NCBI GenBank assembly: GCA_030538175.1
Contig: JAUNUL010000174.1
Location: 1-6,392, forward strand
Origin: Propionibacteriaceae bacterium
GTDB lineage: Bacteria > Actinomycetota > Actinomycetes > Propionibacteriales > Propionibacteriaceae
DNA: 6,392 bases
Direction: 5' to 3'
Both the position numbers and the translations under genes were made by a program. The notes beneath the pieces are model-generated. The model worked only from the letters and a program-made list of their open reading frames with translations, had not been told where the DNA came from and searched no databases. This document shows, piece after piece, positions 1 through 6,392 of this stretch. Each line of letters opens with the position of its first letter. Position 1 is the first letter of the stretch.

Positions 1-30
1 AAAGGAGTCGCAGCGCAGCGGAGACGACGA

Positions 31-130
31 CGCGAGGAACGAGGAGCGACCGATCCGGCGCGGTAGCGCCGCAGACAAGACCGCGAGGAACGAGGAGCGA
101 CCGATCGCGGCGCGGTAGCGCCGCAGACAA
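31..130. repeat. Two-copy tandem repeat of about 50 bp with internal hairpin
   Basis: Copy 1 spans 31-78 and copy 2 spans 82-130. They are identical except for one extra G in copy 2. Each copy starts with CGCGAGGAACGAGGAGCGAC and ends with GCCGCAGACAA. Each contains a perfect hairpin with loop GGTA: a 6-bp stem in copy 1 (56-61 with 66-71) and a 7-bp stem in copy 2 (107-113 with 118-124). A third, partial match (ACGAGGAGC) lies at 132-140. Two of the three plus-strand frames hit a TAG inside the repeat. The third stays open from the window edge into the membrane protein gene at 189, but offers no good start there. The block is therefore probably intergenic. Its role is unknown; a dispersed repeat family or a structured leader are both possible. 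Confidence 0.85.
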
Positions 131-188
131 CACGAGGAGCCCACTGTGGCCCGCGGGCTGCGCCTGCCGCGCATTAGCCTGGGCAGTG

Positions 189-995
189 ATGGAACTCCTC
201 ATGAATCCCTGGTTCATGCTGATCCTGTCGCTCGCGATCAGCGCATGGTTTATCTGGCGGGTACGCGTCCTGTGGTCCCGACGCACCGCCACCCACCGCG
301 TCCCCGCCCGGATTCTGGCAATTCACGATCGCGAAGACTGGGCCAACCCCGCCACGGTCGTCTTCGATCTGCACGGCCGGGAACACAAGACGGAAGTCAA
401 GGTGGTCAATGGCAGGGTCGGCGCCACCACGACGGTGCTCGTGGACCCCGACCGTCCCGACTTCGCGTTCACCCGCCACGAGCCGCCGACCCGCGTCGGC
501 ACCGGGGTCGTCGGCGTCGTGGTACTCGTGCTGTGGGGGCTGACGTGGTACGCCGGCGAGGTCAGCCAGGGCCGGTCGATCCCCTGGCTCGATGGCGTTA
601 TCGAGGAATCTCTCGTCGTGGGCGAGGCGGGCTGGGGTGCCTTCTCCGGCCTCGTGCTCCTCGGCGGAGCACTCTCGCTGGGCGGGGTGCTTTTCTGGCA
701 GGGCTGGCGAAAGTACCGTCGATACCGGGCGGCCGCGATGCTCGTCGGGGTAGCCCTGCTGCTCTTCTGTGGCCTCATGGTCATGGAGTTCCTGGGTGAA
801 ACCGAGTCCGTGCTCCACAGGGCGATGGTCGCCGGTGTGATCAGCACCGGCCTTGGCGGCATCACCCTGTTCCTGGCCCAAGGCGCGGTGAGCACGTGGC
901 GTGCGAACAAGCGTGTCTTCGCCGTAGTGCTGGCCGCGTTGGCCCTGGTCGCAGCCATCCTCGCGGTGGGCGCGCTGCTTGCCCAAGTCGGCTGA
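189..995 (+). CDS. Polytopic membrane protein with DUF3592-like domain
   Basis: This is a protein of about 268 residues (ATG at 189). Residue numbers here count from the GTG at 186, which adds one residue. Hydrophobic helices are at about 8-26, 104-122, 151-171, 182-201, 213-233 and 243-265. Between the first two lies a soluble stretch (about 37-95). It resembles DUF3592: a beta-rich segment reading VPARILAI, then VVFDLHGRE, then a G-x-T-T-x-V-L-V-D-P-D-R-P-D-F-A motif, close to the family's G-x-x-V-x-V-x-Y-D-P-x-x-P pattern. DUF3592 has no established function, and proteins carrying it often have fewer helices than this one. The start is uncertain. GTG 186, ATG 189 and ATG 201 are in frame and none has a strong SD site; ATG 201 has a weak GGA 7 bases upstream. 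I chose 189 because ATG is the preferred codon and it keeps the first helix whole. A good SD (134-139) precedes a GTG at 146, but that start is in another frame with arginine-rich, unconvincing protein. The next gene is 123 bases downstream on the same strand with its own SD. Confidence 0.8.
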   Translation: MELLMNPWFMLILSLAISAWFIWRVRVLWSRRTATHRVPARILAIHDREDWANPATVVFDLHGREHKTEVKVVNGRVGATTTVLVDPDRPDFAFTRHEPPTRVGTGVVGVVVLVLWGLTWYAGEVSQGRSIPWLDGVIEESLVVGEAGWGAFSGLVLLGGALSLGGVLFWQGWRKYRRYRAAAMLVGVALLLFCGLMVMEFLGETESVLHRAMVAGVISTGLGGITLFLAQGAVSTWRANKRVFAVVLAALALVAAILAVGALLAQVG

Positions 996-1106
996 CTCGA
1001 TCGCACCAAGCACGGCCTCGAAGCGAGCAGCTCACCAATGAGCCGGGTCGGCGAACCCTGCCCGTGCAATGCTGACCGCGGTTCAGCCACCACACCCCCA
1101 ACTCCC

Positions 1107-1111
1107 AGGAG
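1107..1111 (+). promoter_or_regulatory. Ribosome binding site deciding the 1119 start
   Basis: AGGAG lies seven bases before the ATG at 1119. An upstream in-frame ATG at 1038 has no comparable site and would add 27 residues in front of a well-formed twin-arginine signal peptide. The SD therefore settles the start at 1119. Confidence 0.85.
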
Positions 1112-1118
1112 CTCAACC

Positions 1119-1517
1119 ATGGAAGCAATTTCTCGCCGACGCTGCTTCGCACTCGGAGCAACCTTGCTCGCCGGCGCCGCCCTGTCCACCGTGACCACCG
1201 AGCACGCTGAGGCCGCCTATCCGCGGTACGGCTTGACCGCCGAACAGTGGCAGGTCATCCAGAAAGTCATGCGCCACACAGAAGGCCGATATACTGGCGC
1301 GATCGACGGCGATCCCGGCCCGGAAACCTGGAAGGCGGTCCAGCGATGGCTTCGCCGCTTCAGCTGGGATCCCGGACCCATCGACGGCATTCCCGGCTAT
1401 CGGACCTGGCGGTCCCTGCAGCATCACATGCGCTTCTGGTACCCCTACACCCCAGATGGTGTGTTCGGTCCCCGGACCGCGCGTGCCCTCCGAAATTGGG
1501 CGGAATCTCTGCGCTGA
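1119..1517 (+). CDS. Tat-exported protein with three peptidoglycan-binding-like repeats
   Basis: This is a 132-residue protein. The N-terminus has a twin-arginine type signal: SRRRCF at residues 5-10, a hydrophobic core at about 11-24, and an A-E-A site that predicts cleavage after residue 32. The rest is a tandem array of short units resembling peptidoglycan-binding domain 1 (PG_binding_1). They are centred on YTGAIDGDPGPETWKAVQRW (59-77), then DPGPIDGIPGYRTWRSLQ (84-101), then TPDGVFGPRTARALRNW (111-127). The shared core is D-G-x-x-G-x-x-T-(W/A)-x-(A/S)-(L/V). In characterised proteins this fold binds cell-wall peptidoglycan and usually accompanies a hydrolase domain. None is present here, so the protein is probably a wall-binding or structural factor, or a partner of another enzyme. 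It is rich in Trp, Tyr and Arg. It is transcribed in the same direction as the upstream membrane protein, with a 123-base gap. It converges on the DUF779 gene, leaving a 39-base gap that holds a hairpin. The Tat call is moderate; Sec export is possible. Confidence 0.85.
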   Translation: MEAISRRRCFALGATLLAGAALSTVTTEHAEAAYPRYGLTAEQWQVIQKVMRHTEGRYTGAIDGDPGPETWKAVQRWLRRFSWDPGPIDGIPGYRTWRSLQHHMRFWYPYTPDGVFGPRTARALRNWAESLR

Positions 1518-1524
1518 TTCGGCA

Positions 1525-1545
1525 CCGGGAGATCGCAACTCCCGG
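1525..1545. terminator. Hairpin between convergent genes
   Basis: CCGGGAG (1525-1531) pairs perfectly with CTCCCGG (1539-1545) across a 7-base loop. It lies in the 39-base gap between two genes that converge from either side. Neither strand has a clear T-run after the stem, so it is not a classic intrinsic terminator. Its position and perfect stem suggest it serves both genes as a terminator or 3' end protector. Confidence 0.5.
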
Positions 1546-1556
1546 AAAGCCTCGCC

Positions 1557-2038
1557 TCACCCACTGACCGGGGCGTACGCCGCAGGCAGCGCAACACCCG
1601 CCTCGACGTCGGCCCCGGTCAGCGGGTCGGGAAGTTCCCCCAACCGATCAGGTGGGATCACCCGGGAGCGGGTGAGGAACCGCTGGCCGGTCGGGGCCTC
1701 GAGTGAGAACCCGGCCCCGCGCCCGGGCACGACGTCGATGATCAACTGGGTGTGGGACCACGCGGCGTACTGACTGCCGGAAATCCACACCGGGACAACC
1801 GGCACGTCCCCGCCCACGTCAACCCGCCCCAACAAGACGTCCCGGTCACCGATGACGAAATCCCCGTCGGGATAACACATCGGCGCCGACCCATCACAGC
1901 AGCCACCGGACTGGTGGAACATCAGCGGCCCATGGTCGCCGTGCAGCCGGCGCAACAACTCCGCGGCCGTCTCGGTGACCAGGGCCCGCGTCCCCCACTC
2001 ATCCCTCGGCCCCTCATCCCTCGAAGATGCGGCGGACA

Positions 2039-2039
<1 letters not shown>
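1557..2039 (-). CDS. DUF779 family protein, coupled to aldehyde dehydrogenase
   Basis: This is a 160-residue protein of the DUF779 family. Diagnostic features are GPLMFHQSGGCCDGSAPMCY (37-56), the following P-D-G-D-F, the W-x-H-T-Q-L-I-I-D-V-V-P-G-R-G block (94-108), and F-S-L-E followed by G-x-R-F-L-T-R-S-R-V (111-127). Family members are often encoded beside ExaC-type aldehyde dehydrogenases, as here; no biochemical role is established. Cys47, Cys48, Cys55 and nearby His42 and Asp49 could bind a metal or act in thiol chemistry, but that is inference. The ATG is at 2039-2037 (read on the minus strand). It shares one base with the dehydrogenase TGA (TGATG), so translation is probably coupled. 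The open frame extends 53 codons further upstream, but that part lies inside the dehydrogenase gene and does not resemble the family. A weak GGGG SD lies about eight bases before the ATG. The C-terminal 25 residues or so continue past the conserved core and look variable. Confidence 0.9.
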
Positions 2040-3562
<1,523 letters not shown>

Positions 3563-3566
3563 GGGG

Positions 3567-3572
3567 CTCCCC
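3567..3572 (-). promoter_or_regulatory. Ribosome binding site of the aldehyde dehydrogenase
   Basis: Read on the minus strand, GGGGAG ends four bases before the ATG at 3562. It rules out the longer frame that begins at 3769. Confidence 0.7.
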
Positions 3573-3775
3573 GTCGCATCACACCGAGGGGCTCCGTTGC
3601 GGCCTCGGCTGGGTCTGAGTTGCATCCAAGTATGTGCTACGTGCTGCACGACCATCGGTGGGGTTGGCCACAAGCACGATTCCGGCTGATCCGAGGCGCT
3701 AAACCCTGCCTCTTGGCACGATCCCCTGCGGGAATCCAGGGCACATGGGACACTTGGTTGAAATTGCAACTATTC

Positions 3776-3782
3776 GGGGGAG
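3776..3782 (+). promoter_or_regulatory. Ribosome binding site deciding the 3788 start
   Basis: GGGGGAG ends five bases before a GTG at 3788. Another in-frame GTG at 3782 overlaps this site and is less likely. The frame is open far upstream, back to an ATG at 3362, but that part is antisense to the dehydrogenase gene. Confidence 0.8.
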
Positions 3783-3787
3783 TGGGC

Positions 3788-4873
3788 GTGAAACAACCGT
3801 TGCTGGGAATCACGGCGACCATCGGAATCATGGTCATCTCGTTCGCGACGATCTTCGCGCTCGGGCCGGAACTGTTCATGAACTGGGCGTCGTTCGCACT
3901 GATGGGCGCGATCCCGTTCGCGATCGTGGTCGGCGCGTTCTGGCAGGGCCGGGAGCCCTCCGCCATCGCGAAACTGGCCCAGCCGGCGCGGGGGTTGGCG
4001 TACTTGGTCCTCGCCGCCATCGTGGCCGCAATCGTGTCCGTGATCCATTGGGCCACCCGTGGCGGAGCACTCGAGGGCAACCCCGTGCCGATGGCTGTGA
4101 TGACGATCATCACGTCGGTCGTCACCACGTTCTTCCTGGTGATCGTGTGGGGCGGCTGGCCGTTCTCGCTGATCCGCAACAAGCTCGTCGCCGGCCTGGC
4201 ACTCCTGGTGGGGGCGTACGTCATCAACGCCCTGATCTTCCAGTTGATGAACTTCTCGTTCGCCGCGGGCGCGCCCTTCTATTCGGACGCGCTCGAACCG
4301 GGTGGCCCGATCAGCGCCTGGACGGTCGTCGTGGTGATGGTCACCGCCCTGTCGTTCATGTTCCTGACCCTGCACTTCCAAGGCGGGAAGCCGTTCACGA
4401 ACATCAAGTCCGACCCACTGCGCGGCATCGTCTGGACCCTGACCAGCTTCGTGGTGGGCTATCTGGTGTTCCTGTTGGGTACACAGGTCTTCGGCATGGA
4501 GGCACCGACCTTCATGGTGCAGGTGTCGATCCCGTTCCTGTTCGGTTCGATCGTGATGCTGAACATGCTGGGCGGCTCGGTCACCGCGAAGATGTCCCCG
4601 GTCGTCGGCGGCATCGTCAGCGTGATCCTCGCGGCCATCGTCGGCAAGCTGCTGGCGTTCGGCTATTCAGCCCTGATGCCGCTGGTGAGCGGTGACATTC
4701 CGGCCGGCCCGGCGGGTGACTTCGCCGCTGAACTGTGGCTGGCGAACGCGCTGCTGGCCGTCACCTTCCCGTTCCTGGCCTTCTTCGGCGACTTCTTCGG
4801 GATGTGGCCTCTGGTCAAGGAAAAGGCCGACGCTCAGGCTGAACCGGCCGCGTCCGCGGTCGAGCCCGTCTGA
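3788..4873 (+). CDS. Ten-helix membrane protein with five internal hairpin repeats
   Basis: This is a 361-residue, very hydrophobic protein; I do not recognise its family. Predicted helices are at about 5-25, 36-52, 69-88, 103-122, 133-154, 178-196, 212-232, 245-262, 273-295 and 315-338. The helices form five pairs. The second helix of each pair is followed by a similar short polar loop: FWQGREP (51-57), WGGWPF (121-126), FQGGKPF (197-203), LGGSVTAK (261-268) and FGMWPLVK (337-344). In the first four pairs the loop continues through a (P)-x-x-G-(L/I) segment into the next helix. Helices 2, 8 and 10 also carry a Pro-Phe pair (43-44, 249-250, 328-329). This points to evolution by duplication of a hairpin. 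The C-terminal 17 residues are a charged, Ala-Pro-rich tail. There is no signal peptide cleavage site, ATPase domain or transporter motif that I can name. Divergence from the aldehyde dehydrogenase operon suggests shared regulation and perhaps a transport or membrane role in the same metabolism, but this is inference. A hairpin terminator follows. Confidence 0.85.
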   Translation: MKQPLLGITATIGIMVISFATIFALGPELFMNWASFALMGAIPFAIVVGAFWQGREPSAIAKLAQPARGLAYLVLAAIVAAIVSVIHWATRGGALEGNPVPMAVMTIITSVVTTFFLVIVWGGWPFSLIRNKLVAGLALLVGAYVINALIFQLMNFSFAAGAPFYSDALEPGGPISAWTVVVVMVTALSFMFLTLHFQGGKPFTNIKSDPLRGIVWTLTSFVVGYLVFLLGTQVFGMEAPTFMVQVSIPFLFGSIVMLNMLGGSVTAKMSPVVGGIVSVILAAIVGKLLAFGYSALMPLVSGDIPAGPAGDFAAELWLANALLAVTFPFLAFFGDFFGMWPLVKEKADAQAEPAASAVEPV

Positions 4874-4888
4874 CCCGAACCGAAACTC

Positions 4889-4943
4889 CACAGAGCATCC
4901 GGCCAGGTGCACTATCCACGCCGCCGGGCGCTCTGTGCATTTT
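4889..4943. terminator. Probable bidirectional intrinsic terminator
   Basis: CACAGAGC (4889-4896) pairs perfectly with GCTCTGTG (4930-4937). The 33-base loop contains a further CCGG/CCGG pairing. On the plus strand the stem is followed by CATTTT (T-run 4940-4943), and on the minus strand by GAGTTTCG. It sits between two convergent genes and would end the membrane protein transcript. It may also end that of the Lrp/AsnC gene. Confidence 0.65.
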
Positions 4944-4963
4944 CGGACGCCCATTCCGGGGAG

Positions 4964-5434
4964 CTAGCCGAGGAGCGAAAGATCGAGGCCGTTGTCGTGC
5001 TCGTCGAGGACGAAGATCGTCTGGCTGTTCGTGACGTGCGGCATCATCTGCAGCTGACCGAGCAGGACATCACGCAACCCGCGGATGTCGGCGACCCGCA
5101 CCAGGAGGGCAAAATCGAACTGGCCGCTGGTCAACAACACCCGCTCCACCCCTGGCAGGCCGCCGAGCTCGGCGACGCTGTCAGCCCAGGTGCGCTGGCG
5201 TACGTTCACCAGGACGATCGCCGCCACCCCGAGCCCGACAACGTCCGGGTCGATCACCGCGGAATAGCCCTTGATCGCGCCACTGCTTTTCAGCCGGTCC
5301 AGCCGCGCATACGCTGTCGCCCGCGACACGTTCAGCCTGGTCGCGAGCTCGTTCACCGATAGGCGCCCATCGGCCTGCAGTTCCCGCAGGATCCGTCGGT
5401 CCACATCGTCCAGAGCAATTCGTCTTGTCGACAC
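4964..5434 (-). CDS. Lrp/AsnC family transcriptional regulator
   Basis: This 156-residue protein matches the length of Lrp/AsnC regulators (about 150-160). Residues 7-55 form the N-terminal winged helix-turn-helix: L-D-D-V-D-R-R-I-L-R-E-L, then G-R-L-S-V-N-E-L-A, then the recognition helix N-V-S-R-A-T-A-Y-A-R-L-D-R-L. Residues 70-142 are the C-terminal ligand-binding (RAM) domain, with the characteristic V-L-L-T-S-G-Q-F-D-F-A-L-L-V (99-112). Family members bind DNA as dimers or octamers and respond to amino acids. The GTG at 5434 is chosen because AAGGAGGA (5446-5439) lies four bases upstream. A much longer frame runs to 6367, but it is antisense to the hydroxylase gene. The divergent neighbour is an aromatic amino acid hydroxylase, so the likely role is control of that gene in response to phenylalanine or tyrosine, together with autoregulation. 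The effector is inferred from context only. Confidence 0.93.
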   Translation of the reverse strand: MSTRRIALDDVDRRILRELQADGRLSVNELATRLNVSRATAYARLDRLKSSGAIKGYSAVIDPDVVGLGVAAIVLVNVRQRTWADSVAELGGLPGVERVLLTSGQFDFALLVRVADIRGLRDVLLGQLQMMPHVTNSQTIFVLDEHDNGLDLSLLG

Positions 5435-5551
5435 GGGGTCCTCCTTGACCGATCCGGACACTTTGGCGCGAATGACTGAGAAGACTGCTCCCCTGTCCGG
5501 ACTTGATCCGACCATCCTTACATTTTGTGTGGCGCACGTCACACTCGATAC
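5435..5551. promoter_or_regulatory. Divergent control region with Lrp/AsnC-type candidate operators
   Basis: These 117 bases lie between the regulator and the hydroxylase. TCCGGACA (5453-5460) and TGTCCGGA (5494-5501) form an 8-bp inverted repeat. Each arm contains the palindrome TCCGGA, and the second is part of the perfect 8-base palindrome GTCCGGAC (5495-5502). The two centres are 43 bp apart, about four helical turns, so both would face the same side of the DNA. A second dyad, GTGTG-N8-CACAC (5527-5544), lies next to the hydroxylase start. For the hydroxylase, CTTACA (5517-5522), a 17-bp spacer and CACACT (5540-5545) fit a -35/-10 pair that would start transcription at or near the ATG. 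An alternative -10 is TACATT (5519-5524). Confidence 0.45.
5439..5446 (-). promoter_or_regulatory. Ribosome binding site of the Lrp/AsnC gene
   Basis: AAGGAGGA on the minus strand is a near-perfect SD, four bases before the GTG start at 5434. It excludes the longer open frame upstream. Confidence 0.85.
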
Positions 5552-6392
5552 ATGAGCACTGTTGCTGAGCACCGGCCCGCGGCGTACGACGTCTCCCTGC
5601 CCGCGGACCATCCCGGCGCCAGCGACCCCGCCTATCGGGCCCGCCGCGACGCGATCGCCCGGGTGGGCGCGGCGCACGTGCCGGGAACGCCGATAGCCGA
5701 CGTGACCTACATGCCCGAGGAGCACGCGGTCTGGGCCGGGGTCCAGGCCGAGCTCGGCGAACTCCACCGCACCCGCGCGTGCCGGGCGTACCTTCGCGGT
5801 GCCCACGCCCTCGTCCTGCCCACCGATCGCGTACCGCAACTGCGGGAGGTCGACGAGCGCGTCCACGCGCTGACCGGGTTCCACATCGACCCCGTCCCCG
5901 GGCTGGTCGATACGCGCACCTTCTATGGTGCGCTGGCGGATCGGCGGTTCCTGTCGACGCAGTACGTCCGCCACCATTCCGTCCCGCACTACACGCCCGA
6001 GCCCGACATCATCCACGAGATCATCGGGCACGCGAACATGCTCGCCGACCCGGAGTTGGCCGATCTCTATCAGGCCGCTGGGGAGGCCTCGCGCCGTGCC
6101 GAGAGCGACGATGCGCTGCAGTTCTTCTCGCGGATTTTCTGGTTCACCCTCGAGTTCGGCGTCGTGAACGAGGACGGGCAGCCCAAGGCGTTCGGCGCCG
6201 GGATCCTGTCGTCGTTCGGGGAGTTGCACTCGTACGCCGACCCCGCCCTGGTCACCCACCGCCCGTTCGATCTGGTCGCGATGGGGTCGATGGCGTACGA
6301 CATCACCCGCTATCAGCCCGTGTTGTTCCGCGCCGAGTCGACCGCCCGCCTGCTCGATGACCTGCACCGCTTCTTCGCGACCTATGACGACG
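5552..6392 (+). CDS. phhA: Phenylalanine 4-monooxygenase (aromatic amino acid hydroxylase), cut by window end
   Basis: The reading frame is open from the ATG at 5552 to the last base, giving 280 residues with no stop. Bacterial phenylalanine hydroxylases are about 260-300 residues, so little is missing. The enzyme converts phenylalanine to tyrosine using oxygen, non-haem iron and a reduced pterin, in the cytoplasm. The iron-binding set is visible: His155 and His160 in PDIIHEIIGH (151-160), and Glu201 in FSRIFWFTLEFGV (192-204). Other family motifs are RRFLSTQYVRHHSVPHYTPEP (starting at 131; the QYVRH segment lies near the pterin site) and FGAGILSSFGEL (214-225). It has no N-terminal ACT domain, as usual for bacterial forms. 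Tryptophan or tyrosine hydroxylase activity is unlikely in this setting but cannot be excluded by eye. No SD precedes the ATG, and promoter-like elements end only a few bases before it, so the mRNA may be leaderless. The divergent Lrp/AsnC gene is the probable regulator. A pterin dehydratase (phhB) is not in the window. Confidence 0.93.
   Translation, partial: MSTVAEHRPAAYDVSLPADHPGASDPAYRARRDAIARVGAAHVPGTPIADVTYMPEEHAVWAGVQAELGELHRTRACRAYLRGAHALVLPTDRVPQLREVDERVHALTGFHIDPVPGLVDTRTFYGALADRRFLSTQYVRHHSVPHYTPEPDIIHEIIGHANMLADPELADLYQAAGEASRRAESDDALQFFSRIFWFTLEFGVVNEDGQPKAFGAGILSSFGELHSYADPALVTHRPFDLVAMGSMAYDITRYQPVLFRAESTARLLDDLHRFFATYDD

Larger units (their letters stand above)
3563..3787. promoter_or_regulatory. 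Divergent control region between ALDH operon and membrane protein
   Basis: These 225 bases separate two divergent genes and must hold both promoters. For the minus-strand operon, CATACT (complement of 3629-3634) is a plausible -10 and would give a leader of about 60 bases; no good -35 is visible. Just upstream of it, CGTGC-T-GCACG (3640-3650) is an 11-base palindrome, a possible operator. The motif GCACGAY followed by C-rich sequence occurs three times on the plus strand, at 3646, 3674 and 3716. In the minus-strand leader, CCGAGG and CCTCGG (3603-3608 and 3584-3589) could form a 6-bp hairpin. Near the plus-strand gene, GTTG-N6-CAAC (3757-3770) is a weak dyad. No plus-strand promoter stands out. 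All of these site calls rest on eye inspection. Confidence 0.4.

Noticed and set aside
146..799. GTG start at 146 with a good SD (GAGGAG at 134-139) and a 217-codon frame
   Set aside because: The frame overlaps the DUF3592-like gene out of phase and gives Arg/Pro/Gly-rich protein without domains. The SD-like bases are part of the repeat unit.
1071..1087. GCTGA/TCAGC hairpin with a CCGCGG core upstream of the exported protein gene
   Set aside because: The stem is only 5 bp and such dyads are common by chance in GC-rich DNA. There is no T-run and no clear promoter beside it.
174..1198. Minus-strand open frames of 279 and 291 codons
   Set aside because: They are antisense to the membrane protein gene, with low-complexity composition typical of shadow frames in high-GC DNA.
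3563..3769. 69-codon N-terminal extension of the aldehyde dehydrogenase
   Set aside because: It does not resemble an ALDH N-terminus or a targeting signal. The SD at 3567-3572 and normal family length support the start at 3562.
3745..4695. 316-codon plus-strand frame overlapping the five-hairpin membrane protein
   Set aside because: It is an out-of-phase shadow rich in Arg, Gly and His. The membrane protein frame has strong SD support and coherent helices.
5435..6367. 311-codon N-terminal extension of the Lrp/AsnC frame
   Set aside because: It is antisense to the phenylalanine hydroxylase. The family's normal N-terminus begins just after the GTG at 5434, which has a near-perfect SD.

Overview
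The window is high-GC DNA that reads like an actinobacterial chromosome. GC-ending codons dominate, GTG starts follow strong Shine-Dalgarno (SD) sites, several genes are compact and divergently arranged, and one gene looks leaderless. The exact genus cannot be read from the sequence. Propionibacteriales is only a guess. I see no insertion sequence, phage gene, CRISPR array, tRNA or rRNA.

Layout from left to right. (1) Positions 31-130 hold a two-copy tandem repeat of about 50 bp, each copy containing a short perfect hairpin. (2) A plus-strand gene at 189-995 encodes a membrane protein with a DUF3592-like soluble domain between the first and second of about six membrane helices. (3) A plus-strand gene at 1119-1517 encodes a small Tat-type exported protein made almost only of three peptidoglycan-binding-like repeats. 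(4) A minus-strand operon at 1557-3562 encodes an ExaC/AcoD-type aldehyde dehydrogenase followed by a DUF779 protein, with stop and start overlapping. (5) Divergent from it, 3788-4873 encodes a roughly ten-helix membrane protein built from five repeated helical hairpins, whose family I do not recognise. (6) A minus-strand Lrp/AsnC regulator at 4964-5434 diverges from a plus-strand aromatic amino acid hydroxylase, probably phenylalanine 4-monooxygenase, which starts at 5552 and runs off the window end.

How the genes may work together. The dehydrogenase and DUF779 protein form a translationally coupled pair, probably for oxidising short-chain aldehydes. The divergent repeat membrane protein shares their 225-bp control region and may move a related substrate or by-product, though nothing in its sequence proves that. 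The Lrp/AsnC protein is the obvious candidate regulator of the hydroxylase, because they share a 117-bp intergenic region that contains matching palindromes. The two convergent gene junctions (1518-1556 and 4874-4963) each contain a hairpin that could stop transcription.

The best candidates for something not well described are the five-hairpin membrane protein, with its link to the ALDH-DUF779 operon, and the minimal exported three-repeat protein. No defence or mobile system is visible.
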